NCBI GenBank assembly: GCA_942493265.1
Contig: OW818688.1
Coordinates: 2,666,001-2,730,000 of the forward strand
Length of the DNA: 64,000 bases
Origin: UBA12481 sp942493265
GTDB taxonomy: Bacteria; Bacteroidota; Bacteroidia; Bacteroidales; UBA12481
Direction: 5' to 3'
The notes under the pieces were generated by a model, which searched no databases, had not been told where the DNA came from, and saw nothing but the letters and a program-made list of their open reading frames with translations. Position 1 is the first letter of the stretch, and every line of letters starts with the position of its first letter. Both the position numbers and the translations under genes were made by a program. Shown here one piece after another: positions 17,049-25,983 of this stretch.

Positions 17049-17824
17049 ACTTAAAATCAGGGATATTCATTCCGGGATTGGTTATGACTGCCATAAATCT
17101 GAGAGATTTTGGCGGGTCATATACCCTCTCCGGCGCCCGGATGAAAACGGGAATATTGTTCCGGTCGGGCAACCTGGAGAAGCTAAGCGCATCCAATCAT
17201 GTGGCTATCAGTGAACTGAAACTGCAATCCATCATTGACTACAGATCCTTGGAGGACCAGGAAAAGTCCCCGGGCACTTTTCCCGGAAGCCGAAAGGTAT
17301 CGCTTCCGTGCAGTATTGAAAAGCCTACCCGGGATCGCCTTCGGCCACTGCTGCTTCGCAAATCTGCCGATGATGAAATCGTGACGGCAATCAATGAAGT
17401 ATATATCCTTATGGTCGACCTGATGGTTCATCCTATTGGAGAAACGATCCGCATAATCCTGAATCCTGATGGTTGCCCGATACTTATCCATTGTCGTGCA
17501 GGCAAGGACCGCACCGGTTTTGCAGCTGCAGTGATTCAATGGACATTGGGGGTGGATAAGGATACTATTATGCGTGAGTATCTGAAATCCAATGATTTCA
17601 TGTCCCCGAAAATCAGTAAGGCTTTAAAGCGACTGCGTCTGTTTACCCTTGGTCTGTTTCCAAAGGGCAATCTTCAGGCCGCATTTGAGGTGAAGGAACT
17701 CTATCTCAATACGGCATTTTCAGTGATCGAAACAAAATATGGCGGATTGGAAGGCTATCTTGCTGCATGCGGTGTAACCAAAGATGATGTTGCCGCACTT
17801 AAAGCACGCCTGCTGGAAGTCTGA
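17045..17824 (+). CDS. tyrosine-protein phosphatase-like protein
   Basis: The 259-residue protein has the bacterial protein tyrosine/serine phosphatase layout: INLRDFGGSYT near residue 18, LFRSGNLEKLS, and the P-loop HCRAGKDRTG with nucleophile Cys150 and Arg156. No signal peptide is seen, so it is cytoplasmic. It overlaps the aldolase gene by four bases and is thus translationally coupled. A target among proteins, inositol phosphates or sugar phosphates cannot be told apart here. Confidence 0.85.
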   Translation: MNLKSGIFIPGLVMTAINLRDFGGSYTLSGARMKTGILFRSGNLEKLSASNHVAISELKLQSIIDYRSLEDQEKSPGTFPGSRKVSLPCSIEKPTRDRLRPLLLRKSADDEIVTAINEVYILMVDLMVHPIGETIRIILNPDGCPILIHCRAGKDRTGFAAAVIQWTLGVDKDTIMREYLKSNDFMSPKISKALKRLRLFTLGLFPKGNLQAAFEVKELYLNTAFSVIETKYGGLEGYLAACGVTKDDVAALKARLLEV

Positions 17825-17835
17825 CCCCGCCCCAA

Positions 17836-17884
17836 CCGATAACCGACAACCGACAACCGACAACTGACAACCGACAACCGACAA
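17836..17884. repeat. intergenic heptamer array, 7 units
   Basis: Seven units of ccgacaa (first ccgataa, fifth ctgacaa) fill the gap between the phosphatase and TSUP genes, ending 7 bases before the next ATG. The arrangement resembles the heptanucleotide STRR arrays known from heterocystous cyanobacteria, though the sequence differs. Confidence 0.9.
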
Positions 17885-17891
17885 CTCCCCC

Positions 17892-18653
17892 ATGCCCTTC
17901 CTCAACCTCCTCCTCGCATTCCTGGCGGCTTTTGCAGCCGGGGCAATTAACGCGGTGGCAGGAGGAGGCACACTGGTGAGTTTTCCGTTACTCGTAGCAT
18001 TGGGCATTCCGCCTGTGGCGGCCAATGTAACCAATACGATCGCACTTTGTCCGGGATACTTCAGCGGGATATATGCCCAGCGTAAGGATTTTGCGGCCCA
18101 GAAAAGGCGCCTGTATGCAATACTGCCGGTGAGTATTCTCGGAGGAATTGCCGGCGGACTTATTCTGTTGAATACCAATGAGCAGGCATTCAATGGAATC
18201 GTCCCATACCTGATTTTGATCGCCTGCTTGCTTCTGGCGGTGCAGGTTCCGCTAAAGAAATGGATGCAGGCGAGATCCGGGATTACCCACAGTTCCCTGA
18301 TTAAAAGATTCGGCGCAGCAACCCTGCTCTTTTTGGCTTCCGTGTACGGTGGTTATTTTGGTGCCGGAGTGAGCGTCATCGTCATTGCAATTCTGGGATT
18401 GATATTTGACGATTCACTCAGTAGCCTGAATGTTCTGAAACAGGCGATATCATTCAGTATCAATATTTCAGCCGCTATATATTTTTCATTTTCGGGCCAG
18501 GTAAACTGGTTGATTGCTTCAATCATGATGGCTGGCGCAGTTGGAGGTGGCCTGCTCGGGGGGAATTTTGCCGGTCGAATTAAGCCGGGTATCCTTCGCT
18601 GGATAGTTATTGTTACCGGTTGCACCGCAGCCGTAATATACTTACTGAGATAG
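17892..18653 (+). CDS. TSUP (TauE/SafE) family membrane permease
   Basis: The 253-residue protein has about eight hydrophobic segments and the two family repeats: GAINAVAGGGTLVSFPLL near residue 20 and a second copy with VYGGYFGAGVSVIVIA near residue 150. TSUP proteins move small organic or sulfur anions such as sulfite, sulfonates or acetate-like acids. The substrate is not indicated by neighbours. The start lies just after a heptamer array and lacks an SD site. Confidence 0.88.
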   Translation: MPFLNLLLAFLAAFAAGAINAVAGGGTLVSFPLLVALGIPPVAANVTNTIALCPGYFSGIYAQRKDFAAQKRRLYAILPVSILGGIAGGLILLNTNEQAFNGIVPYLILIACLLLAVQVPLKKWMQARSGITHSSLIKRFGAATLLFLASVYGGYFGAGVSVIVIAILGLIFDDSLSSLNVLKQAISFSINISAAIYFSFSGQVNWLIASIMMAGAVGGGLLGGNFAGRIKPGILRWIVIVTGCTAAVIYLLR

Positions 18654-18676
18654 TTATACAATCAATAAATAAGTTA

Positions 18677-19750
18677 ATGAAAACAAATAATCACGTTTTC
18701 AAATCGTTACTCGCAGTGACTTTTTTTCTGCTCGGCTGGTCATTTTCGGCCACGGCAATCATAAGGCCGCAAACCGCCGGAAAAGAGTTTCGTGGTGTCT
18801 GGCTCCATGCCGGAGTGTTTGATAAGGATGCCGAAACTGCCCGGAAACAGATGATCACCCTGTTTGATTCCTATCAGGATATCGGTATCAATAACCTGTT
18901 TTGTTATTATACCCTGAAGGATGAAAATAATTTCACCTGGGATTATCTGAAGGTACTCATTGAGGTGGGACATAAAAGAGGGATCGGTATTCATCCGGTT
19001 TTTTGTCCGGGACATAATGTTTCACCGGAAGGGGAAATGAAGGACCATCAGGATTGGCTCATTCAGGACCGTGATGGAAAGCGTTATCCGGGCATGAATC
19101 TTACCCTGCCTGAGGTCCGGAAATATTGGCTGCAGAGGATGTCAAAGGTGCTGGAGTATGATATCGATGGTATTCATCTCGACTATATCCGGTTTCCGGT
19201 CAACCAGCGTTACAGCTACGACAGCCTAACCTGTGCCGTATTTAAAAAAGAGTTTGGTTATTCGCCTAAAGAGGTTTCCCAGGACGATGGAAGCATGGTT
19301 TGGTGTGAATGGATCAATTGGAATGCCCGTCAGATTACCGGATTTGTTAAGGAAGTCCGGGACCTGATCAGCCGGTCGGGTAAAAAAGTTTTACTCGGAG
19401 CCGATGTGTTCCCTAACCCTGAAACCGCCCGGGTACTGATCGGACAGGATTGGGAGAGCTGGGCAGGTCTGGATCTGCTGGATTTTATCTGCCCGATGCA
19501 GTATACCAATAATCTCGGCCTGTTTCGTGAATATACCAGCAGAGCGGTGAAAATTGCCGGCAATGGATATCAGGTATATCCGGGTATTGGAGTGCATACT
19601 TCTCATAATAAGATAACTAAAGATCTGCTGGTTAAGGAGGTAGAAATTGCGCGCGAAGCCGGAGCCCCGGGGATGGTCTTCTTTTCAGGAAATACGTTTA
19701 CTCAGGAAATGAGGGATACCCTCAAAAAAACCGTCTTTAAAACAAAATAG
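18677..19750 (+). CDS. GH10-like (GHL10) family glycosidase-like protein, exported
   Basis: From the ATG at 18677 the protein has 357 residues with a signal peptide (MKTNNHVFKSLLAVTFFLLGWSF region). The longer ORF from 18620 overlaps the previous gene and hides this signal. The body matches the glycosyl hydrolase-like 10 barrel: FRGVWLHAGVF, INNLFCYYT, IGIHPVFCPGHN, MNLTLPEVRKYW and DGIHLDYIRFPV, then PMQYTNN. Enzymatic activity of this family is poorly defined; some members act on peptidoglycan-like or glycan substrates. It is exported in a glycan-rich neighbourhood. Confidence 0.8.
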   Translation: MKTNNHVFKSLLAVTFFLLGWSFSATAIIRPQTAGKEFRGVWLHAGVFDKDAETARKQMITLFDSYQDIGINNLFCYYTLKDENNFTWDYLKVLIEVGHKRGIGIHPVFCPGHNVSPEGEMKDHQDWLIQDRDGKRYPGMNLTLPEVRKYWLQRMSKVLEYDIDGIHLDYIRFPVNQRYSYDSLTCAVFKKEFGYSPKEVSQDDGSMVWCEWINWNARQITGFVKEVRDLISRSGKKVLLGADVFPNPETARVLIGQDWESWAGLDLLDFICPMQYTNNLGLFREYTSRAVKIAGNGYQVYPGIGVHTSHNKITKDLLVKEVEIAREAGAPGMVFFSGNTFTQEMRDTLKKTVFKTK

Positions 19751-19755
19751 CTAAA

Positions 19756-20298
19756 ATGTCAATTAATCACGATCTCCCGGCACTGGCCATTAAACTTGGT
19801 GCCACGCGCGCGGCAATTACGAATGTTGCTGATATCCAATTCTCTGAAAGCTTTCGTGACTTATGCGAAATGAACACCTGCGGGAAATACAACACCAATT
19901 GGATGTGCCCTCCGGCTGTGGGACCGTTTGATGAGCTGAAAAGCCAGGTTCTCGCGTTTAAACTGGGCCTGGTGATTCAAACAGTTTATCAGATGGAGGA
20001 TTCTTTTGATTTTGAGGGCATGATTAATGCCGCGGCCATACATGAGAAAGTTTTCCGCGATATACTTAATCAAATCAGACAGGAAAAACTGCTGGATCCG
20101 ATGATGGCGCTCAATGCCGGAGCCTGTAAGTTCTGTGAAACCTGTACCTGCCCGGATCAGGATTGCCTGTTTCCCGATGAAGCACTGCCATCTGTGGAGG
20201 CATACGGGATCGACGTTACGGCACTGGTGACTTCCTGCGGAATACCCTATAATAACGGGCAGGCCTCGGTTTCCTATGTCGGGATGGTTCTATTTTGA
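19756..20298 (+). CDS. DUF2284 predicted metal-binding protein
   Basis: The 180-residue protein has two cysteine clusters typical of the family: CGKYNTNWMCPP at residues 39-50, and CKFCETCTCPDQDC near residues 118-131, followed by a lone Cys in TSCGIPYNN. The clusters could bind an Fe-S centre or other metal. No signal peptide. It lies 5 bases after the GH10-like gene and 4 bases before the fucosidase start. The cellular role is unknown. Confidence 0.85.
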   Translation: MSINHDLPALAIKLGATRAAITNVADIQFSESFRDLCEMNTCGKYNTNWMCPPAVGPFDELKSQVLAFKLGLVIQTVYQMEDSFDFEGMINAAAIHEKVFRDILNQIRQEKLLDPMMALNAGACKFCETCTCPDQDCLFPDEALPSVEAYGIDVTALVTSCGIPYNNGQASVSYVGMVLF

Positions 20299-20302
20299 AT
20301 CT

Positions 20303-21781
20303 ATGAAAATGAATACTTATCGCAATACACTGTCAATGATAGTGTTATTTGTATTCGCTGCCGGTCTATCCGCACAACCCCAGCCCGCAACATCCAAAAG
20401 CCAGGTGGCATCGTGGGAATCCATGAAGTATGGAATGTTTATTCATTACAACATGAATACCTATGCGGGCGCCGAATACGATAACGGAAAAATGCCGGTT
20501 GAGGCTTTCAATCCTGAGCTGCCGGATGTTGACCAGTGGATCCGTACCGCGCATGATGCCGGTATGAAATATGCGGTGCTTACAGCCAAGCATACCGGTG
20601 GATTCTGCTTGTGGGACAGTAAGGTTATCTGGAAGGGCAAAGAATATGATTATGATATTGCTGCATCCGGATATAAGCACGATATCGTTGCCCAATTCAT
20701 GGCAGCCTGCAAGAAGTATACTATCAAACCTGCGCTGTACTATTGTTTATGGGATGATCATAATCAGCCGGTTTCCACAAAGGAGGAGTATTTTCAGCTC
20801 ACAAAGGGCCATATCATTGAACTGACAACCCAATACAAGGGCCTGATTGAGCTTTGGATCGATATACCAGGGGTACTGTCTCGTGCACAGCGCTCTGAAC
20901 TCTATTCCATCGCAAAAACCAATCAGCCAGATTGCCTGGTTACCTGTAATAATGGATTTACCGACGGTTCATCACTCGCCAATTTTCCGGCCGATATTAC
21001 CAACGGTGAACGTACCCTGCCACCTGAATCGGGCCATAACCCAACCTGTCAGGTCAATGGACAGCAGTATTACATTCCGATGGAAGTATGCCAGACCATC
21101 AACCAGAACTGGTTCTGGCTGCCCGGTGATGTGACAAAATCTGTGCGCACCCTTTTTTACTGGTACAGCGAATCAGTTAAACGTGGTGCAAACCTGCTGC
21201 TGGATGTGCCCCCTGACCTGTCGGGCAAGATTCCCCCTGACCTTGTTGCCCGGCTGATGGACCTTAAAAAAGTGATCGACAACCCAGCTGTTTTACCTCC
21301 CCTTAAAACTCTTACCGGATACAAACCAGTCGTGGCTTCAAGCCTTATGGACAACCGGGTGGAGTATCTGCCTGAATATGCAGTAGATGAGGATCTTAAT
21401 ACCCGGTGGTTGCCGCAGGTCACGGATACCATTCCTATGCTTGCGGTTGACCTGGGAGAATTCCGTCGGTTTAATACAGTCTTTATCTCTGAACCTTATG
21501 AGGCACATATTCAATCATTCGAGGTTCAGTATTTGCAGAACGATCAATGGAAAACGATTTTTAAAGGCACCGGAATCGGCCCAAATTTTTCCAGACAGTT
21601 TCCGGCGGTTGAAAGCCGCAAGGTCAGATTGGTGATTAATAAGTTCCTCACCGGCGAGAACCGGTTCAACGTGATTTCCTATCCGGGCGTTCCGCCGCCA
21701 AAGGAAGGAGCGACGATCGCGGAGTTTCAGGTTTTTTTGACGGATCCGGATGACCCGGATTATATGAATTCATTTAAATAA
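20303..21781 (+). CDS. GH29 alpha-L-fucosidase, exported
   Basis: From 20303 the protein has 492 residues and a signal peptide (MNTYRNTLSMIVLFVFAAGLSAQ; 20309 is an equally good start). The catalytic barrel carries MKYGMFIHYN, YAVLTAKHTGGFCLWDS and IELWIDIPG, with Asp187 in the nucleophile position. A C-terminal F5/8-type C (CBM32-like) domain begins near residue 350 (EYAVDEDLNTRWLP). The enzyme removes terminal alpha-L-fucose from host-type or plant glycans, in the periplasm or at the surface. The substrate could be algal or plant fucosides as well as mucin-type chains. Confidence 0.92.
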   Translation: MKMNTYRNTLSMIVLFVFAAGLSAQPQPATSKSQVASWESMKYGMFIHYNMNTYAGAEYDNGKMPVEAFNPELPDVDQWIRTAHDAGMKYAVLTAKHTGGFCLWDSKVIWKGKEYDYDIAASGYKHDIVAQFMAACKKYTIKPALYYCLWDDHNQPVSTKEEYFQLTKGHIIELTTQYKGLIELWIDIPGVLSRAQRSELYSIAKTNQPDCLVTCNNGFTDGSSLANFPADITNGERTLPPESGHNPTCQVNGQQYYIPMEVCQTINQNWFWLPGDVTKSVRTLFYWYSESVKRGANLLLDVPPDLSGKIPPDLVARLMDLKKVIDNPAVLPPLKTLTGYKPVVASSLMDNRVEYLPEYAVDEDLNTRWLPQVTDTIPMLAVDLGEFRRFNTVFISEPYEAHIQSFEVQYLQNDQWKTIFKGTGIGPNFSRQFPAVESRKVRLVINKFLTGENRFNVISYPGVPPPKEGATIAEFQVFLTDPDDPDYMNSFK

Positions 21782-21843
21782 TTTACCCTATGCAATCTCA
21801 ACAGCCAGCAGTAACACCGGATTTACAACCCGAGTTTTCCCGC

Positions 21844-22539
21844 ATGAAAACAATCGGCCTCATTGGAGGAATGAGCTGGGAATCCTCTGCTGTATATTAT
21901 GACATTATCAATAAAACAGTGAAAGAGAAACTCGGTGGGCACCATTCCTGTGAGTGCCTGATGTACTCGGTGGATTTTGCCGTGATCGAGAAACTGCAGC
22001 ACGAAGGAAACTGGAACCAGCTCACCCGTATCATGATTGATGCTGCCCAGCGACTCGAAAGGGGTGGGGCTGAGCTGTTGGTTATTGCCACAAATACCAT
22101 GCACAAAATGGCTCCTGAAGTAGAGCAGAATATAGGTATCCCCTTGATTCATATAGTTGATGCCATTGCAGACAAGATCAGGGCACTGGGATTAAGCAAA
22201 GTTGCACTCCTGGGCACAAGATTTACTATGGAGCAGAACTTTTACAAGGGCCGGTTGACTGAAAAACATGGGATTGAAGTGATAATTCCGGATTTGCCGG
22301 GCGTTGAAGCCGTTCACCGGATCATTTACCAGGAGTTGGTGCATGGTATCATTAAGGAAGAATCGCGGCAGGAATATCTTCGGATCATACAAAGCCTGAT
22401 ACACGCTGGTGCACAGGGCGTTATTCTGGGATGTACGGAGATTCCCTTATTGGTTAAGCAAACTGATTGCGCCGTTCCCGTGTTCGACACCACCACCATT
22501 CATGCAGTCAGGGCAGTGGAAATTGCACTGGGAGAGTAA
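21844..22539 (+). CDS. aspartate/glutamate racemase family protein
   Basis: From 21844 the protein has 231 residues and begins MKTIGLIGGMSWES, the usual start of this family. An ATG at 21790 would add 18 residues and cannot be excluded. ATNTMHKMA carries Thr where cysteine is usual in two-Cys racemases, while the second site LGCTEIPLL keeps its Cys. That Thr/Cys pair is known from the YgeA-type subgroup, which can be stereospecific. It probably racemises an acidic or broad-range amino acid in the cytoplasm. Confidence 0.85.
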   Translation: MKTIGLIGGMSWESSAVYYDIINKTVKEKLGGHHSCECLMYSVDFAVIEKLQHEGNWNQLTRIMIDAAQRLERGGAELLVIATNTMHKMAPEVEQNIGIPLIHIVDAIADKIRALGLSKVALLGTRFTMEQNFYKGRLTEKHGIEVIIPDLPGVEAVHRIIYQELVHGIIKEESRQEYLRIIQSLIHAGAQGVILGCTEIPLLVKQTDCAVPVFDTTTIHAVRAVEIALGE

Positions 22540-22582
22540 ACTTCGCACCGGTTAAATTGTTATTACCTCCAAATCTGTTGAA

Positions 22583-23734
22583 ATGAATAAAATCGCCATA
22601 CTCATAGCTCTGGCCTTATACGGAAGCCTTAATTACTGGTTATTTATCCGCTCGTGGCAGGCGCTTCCGGCCAATGCTTTGATTCATACTATTTTCACCA
22701 TACTCTTTGTGATTTTTTCACTTTCTTTTTTCGTGGCGATGGGTTTGGGAAATAAGTTACCCTTTGCCCTGACCGTGATTTTCGAAAATATTGGGGCCTA
22801 CTGGATGATCGGATTGCTCTATTTTACCATGGCCGCGTTGTTTGTGGATGTAATGCGTGTTTCAAATCACTTTATAAAATTTTATCCGGATTGGGTTTAT
22901 GCCAATTATGAGCAGGTTAAGCTGGTTGCATTCCTATCAGTAGTTGGCCTGTTCGTGGTTTTTTCGGTTGTCGGGAATTTTCGCTTCAGGAATCCGGATG
23001 TACGCAACCTTGATCTGGAGATCCCGAAAGGCGATGGACAGGCCGGGAATTTAACCGTTGCTGTTGCGAGCGACGTACATCTCGGAAGCATTATCAGGAA
23101 AAACCGCCTGAAAAAGTATGTGGAACTCCTGAATAAGCAAAATGCGGATATCATTCTTTTTGCCGGGGACCTGCTCGACCACAGCATGTGCCCGGTTGAA
23201 TACCAGAAAATGGACGAAGAATTGCGGGGCCTGAAGGCCCGATATGGTGTTTATGCCATCTTCGGGAATCATGAATATTATGGCAATGTGGTGAAAGCCG
23301 CTGAATTCTATACCCGGTCAGGAATTACACTTCTCAGGGATTCCGCGGTAATTATTGATAACCGTTTTATTCTGGTTGGCCGCGATGATGTTTCCCAACG
23401 CCACCGTAAATCCCTGGAGGAAATAGTGGGCGGTATTACTGCCAACCTGCCCAGGATACTGATGGACCATAATCCCGCTCGTTTGGGGGATGCACAGAAA
23501 AATAATATTGATTTGCAGGTATCCGGACATACCCATAACGGCCAGATTTTTCCGCTTAACCTGATAGTCAAAGGGATGTATCAGCTGGCATACGGATATC
23601 TGAAATCAGGAAATACTCATTATTATGTTTCATCAGGACTCGGTCTTTGGGCAGCCCCGGTGAGAATCGGTACCCAATCGGAAATTGTGAGAATTAATAT
23701 GAGACTCGGAACTTCAACAGGTACCAATCCATAG
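22583..23734 (+). CDS. membrane-anchored calcineurin-like metallophosphoesterase (YkuE-like)
   Basis: The 383-residue protein starts with about four transmembrane segments (residues 5-125), followed by a metallophosphoesterase domain with ASDVHLGS, FAGDLLDH, GNHEYYGN and SGHTHNGQIFP, the complete metal-ligand set. Such proteins act on lipid or nucleotide phosphates at the membrane. A 23-base gap separates its stop from that of a convergent small gene. Confidence 0.88.
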   Translation: MNKIAILIALALYGSLNYWLFIRSWQALPANALIHTIFTILFVIFSLSFFVAMGLGNKLPFALTVIFENIGAYWMIGLLYFTMAALFVDVMRVSNHFIKFYPDWVYANYEQVKLVAFLSVVGLFVVFSVVGNFRFRNPDVRNLDLEIPKGDGQAGNLTVAVASDVHLGSIIRKNRLKKYVELLNKQNADIILFAGDLLDHSMCPVEYQKMDEELRGLKARYGVYAIFGNHEYYGNVVKAAEFYTRSGITLLRDSAVIIDNRFILVGRDDVSQRHRKSLEEIVGGITANLPRILMDHNPARLGDAQKNNIDLQVSGHTHNGQIFPLNLIVKGMYQLAYGYLKSGNTHYYVSSGLGLWAAPVRIGTQSEIVRINMRLGTSTGTNP

Positions 23735-23757
23735 GCAGAAGGATTGCCCCTGCCAGG

Positions 23758-23958
23758 TTACTTCACTACCATCCTGACCATCCTGTTTTCTATCATATCC
23801 TGAAGTTCGGATAACAGGGCACGCTCCTGCGGATCAATGTGCCCATCCTCGAATGCGATATTGAGAATCTGGTCATATTCATCACGGGTGATCTGGTGAT
23901 CTTCCATCGCTTTATTGATCATTTCCTTTAACCGATGTGCGCTTTCACTGTGTGCCAT
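23758..23958 (-). CDS. small conserved-looking acidic protein, unknown
   Basis: A 66-residue protein, mostly helical and acidic, with the block TRDEYDQILNIAFEDG and DPQERALLSEL, resembling short TerB/EF-hand-like helical units. I do not recognise a named family. The case for a real gene is its convergent position, good amino-acid composition, and an exact TAnnTTTG box 22 bases upstream on its own strand (23981-23988). Confidence 0.65.
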   Translation of the reverse strand: MAHSESAHRLKEMINKAMEDHQITRDEYDQILNIAFEDGHIDPQERALLSELQDMIENRMVRMVVK

Positions 23959-23980
23959 ATTGTGGTTGTAGCTTTTAAGG

Positions 23981-23996
23981 CAAATTTATATCTTTA
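23981..23996. promoter_or_regulatory. back-to-back -7 boxes of divergent promoters
   Basis: Minus strand: caaattta reads TAAATTTG, an exact -7 consensus, with TTG (24010-24012 inverted) 21 bases upstream. Plus strand: TATCTTTA at 23989-23996 is one base off consensus and lies 23 bases before the lipoprotein start. The two boxes abut, so polymerases would compete. Confidence 0.5.
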
Positions 23997-24019
23997 TAAG
24001 TCCAATATACAACTAAATC

Positions 24020-24358
24020 ATGAATAAGTATTTTAGATTGGGTTTTTTGCTGATGGGTGTAGTTATTCTGTCCTCTATACTGAGCGGATGTGCTCATAAC
24101 GAAACTGTTGGTCAGTTGGCTGATTCACATACCCACGGATTTTGGAGCGGTCTCCTGCATGGTTTTATCGCACCTTTTGATCTGGTTGGGATGATGTTTT
24201 CCGATCGGATTGTGATGTATGCCCCGAATAATAATGGGGCCTGGTATGCATTCGGATTCCTTGCCGGCAGCGGCGGCTGGGGGTTTTTCGGCAGCCGTGG
24301 TGCAAAATACCGCCGTCGGTCGCGCAGGGACAATTATGGTTCTGCCGAGGTTCTCTAA
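24020..24358 (+). CDS. small lipoprotein, unknown function
   Basis: The 112-residue protein has a lipoprotein signal with lipobox LSGC (Cys24 region) and a mature part rich in Gly and aromatic residues (GLLHGFIAPFDLVG, WYAFGFLAGSGGWGFFG) ending in a basic tail. The hydrophobic stretch near residues 75-95 could insert in a membrane. It resembles short Bacteroidota lipoproteins of unknown role. It is divergent from the 66-residue gene. Confidence 0.7.
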   Translation: MNKYFRLGFLLMGVVILSSILSGCAHNETVGQLADSHTHGFWSGLLHGFIAPFDLVGMMFSDRIVMYAPNNNGAWYAFGFLAGSGGWGFFGSRGAKYRRRSRRDNYGSAEVL

Positions 24359-24386
24359 AACTGATGGAATACAATTATATGACACC

Positions 24387-24854
24387 ATGAAAGGCATCCA
24401 GGACTTTTATCCCGACCATTTCGGCGAGTGTTATGGCTGCGGCCGGCTGAATGAGCACGGCTATCAGCTTAAAACCTTTTGGGACGGGGATGAAACCGTT
24501 ACCCGCTTTGTTCCGGGACCATACCATACTGCCATTCCCGGATTTGTATACGGCGGATTGCTGGCATCACTTATCGATTGTCATGGTACCGGCTCTGCAG
24601 CCCTTGCCCTGGCACGCGCGGAAGGAATTATTCTTGAAGAGTTCAATGCCCCACGGTGTGTAACGGCTTCATTAAAAGTTGATTATAAAAAGCCAACTCC
24701 GATAGGCGCTGAACTTGAAATCAGGGGAGTAATTCGGGAGGTGAAAGGTCGGAAGGTGATCGTGGATGCACGCCTGATGGCCGACGGGGATGTTTGTGTC
24801 ACGGGGGAAATTATTGCAGTCAGGGTGCCGGATGATTTCGGAAAGTCAATGTGA
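24387..24854 (+). CDS. PaaI-like hotdog thioesterase
   Basis: From 24387 the protein has 155 residues: an N-terminal CYGCGRLNEHGYQLKTFW block and the hotdog helix PGFVYGGLLASLIDCHGTGSA, where Asp is the usual acidic position, followed by LKVDYKKPTPIG. It hydrolyses acyl-CoA or acyl-ACP thioesters of unknown chain type. A longer ORF from 24219 overlaps the lipoprotein gene in another frame and its extra N-terminus looks non-coding. Confidence 0.82.
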   Translation: MKGIQDFYPDHFGECYGCGRLNEHGYQLKTFWDGDETVTRFVPGPYHTAIPGFVYGGLLASLIDCHGTGSAALALARAEGIILEEFNAPRCVTASLKVDYKKPTPIGAELEIRGVIREVKGRKVIVDARLMADGDVCVTGEIIAVRVPDDFGKSM

Positions 24855-24942
24855 TCTGAACCGAAATGAAATGGGCAAGCACTAATCTGATGAATCCGAA
24901 AACGCAAAACATTTTTGCGACAAGTAACTTTTAAATAGTCCT

Positions 24943-25947
24943 ATGACCCGAAAGGAGAAATTTATAAGTTTAATGCATGGCTTTGAGCAGGACCGTGTAC
25001 TGTTTTATCCGATACTGATGCATTTTGCCGCACGCTACAACGGTCATACCTATGGTGAATTTGCATCAGATTTTCATGTATTGGTGAATTCAAATGTCAG
25101 GTGCCTGATCGATTTTAATCTGGATATGGTTAGTCTTATTTCCGATCCTTACCGTGAAACCGCGGCATTTGGCGCTCCGGTAGAGTTTGTTGCGGAAGGC
25201 GTTCCAAAGTGTAAACGGTTATTGATCAAATCTCCTGAAGATATCATAGCCCTGACAAATCCGGATATATTGTCTTCACCCCGTACGCTCGACCGCATCC
25301 ACGGGGCACGTGATTACAAGAGGATTTTAAAGGAGGAGGTTCCACTGATGGGTTGGGTGGAGGGGCCTTTGGCTGAAGCCTGTGATCTGGCAGGGGTAAC
25401 GGAAATGCTTATTATGATGATGATGGACCCGGATTCAGCTAACCTGTTGTTGGATAAATGTTTGAAAACAGCAAAGGATTTTGCACGTAAACAGATTGGT
25501 GCCGGATGCGATCTTATCGGGGTGGGCGATGCCATCTGCTCCCAGATCGACCGTGAGTTGTATAAGACTTATGTATACAACCGTCACCAGGATCTGGTAG
25601 ATTATATTCATTCTCTCGGAGCTTATGTTAAACTTCATATTTGCGGCAATACCACACACCTGTGGCCATTATTGTCGAAACTCGAACTGGATATCATCGA
25701 TCTCGATTATATGGTGGACATGGATGACGCCTATGATGCTTTTGGTGCTGAGGTAACCCGCTGTGGAAACATCAATCCTGTCGATATTCAGAATATGACA
25801 GCCATACAGGTTTTTGAACGGTCGAGGGCACTTGTTGAAAGAGAGAGAGGCCGGAAATTTATTCTTTCCGGCGGATGTGAAATTACCGTAAATACTCCCC
25901 CGGAAAACCTGAAGGCCATGAGGGATGCTTGCGGGTCAGCAGATTAA
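24943..25947 (+). CDS. URO-D-superfamily methyltransferase, MtaA-like
   Basis: The 334-residue protein has the URO-D fold with features of corrinoid-dependent methyltransferases: VKLHICGNTTHL supplies the zinc His-x-Cys, and a C-terminal SGGCEITVNTPPEN supplies the third Cys. This matches MtaA/CmuA-type enzymes more than HemE. No corrinoid protein, MtaB-like protein or reductive activase is encoded nearby. It sits between a thioesterase and a GH110 gene. Demethylation of a methylated sugar or transfer from a methanol-derived group is possible but not shown. Confidence 0.8.
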   Translation: MTRKEKFISLMHGFEQDRVLFYPILMHFAARYNGHTYGEFASDFHVLVNSNVRCLIDFNLDMVSLISDPYRETAAFGAPVEFVAEGVPKCKRLLIKSPEDIIALTNPDILSSPRTLDRIHGARDYKRILKEEVPLMGWVEGPLAEACDLAGVTEMLIMMMMDPDSANLLLDKCLKTAKDFARKQIGAGCDLIGVGDAICSQIDRELYKTYVYNRHQDLVDYIHSLGAYVKLHICGNTTHLWPLLSKLELDIIDLDYMVDMDDAYDAFGAEVTRCGNINPVDIQNMTAIQVFERSRALVERERGRKFILSGGCEITVNTPPENLKAMRDACGSAD

Positions 25948-25983
25948 TTTGAGATTTTAATATTTTATAATACCTCTTTATTC

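Noticed and set aside
17836..17884. CRISPR-like appearance of regular short repeats
   Set aside because: Units are 7 bases and contiguous, with no spacers and no cas genes nearby.
24219..24386. Longer N-terminus of the PaaI-like thioesterase
   Set aside because: It overlaps the lipoprotein gene in another frame, reads as an Ala/Gly-rich shadow, and the hotdog family homology starts after the ATG at 24387.
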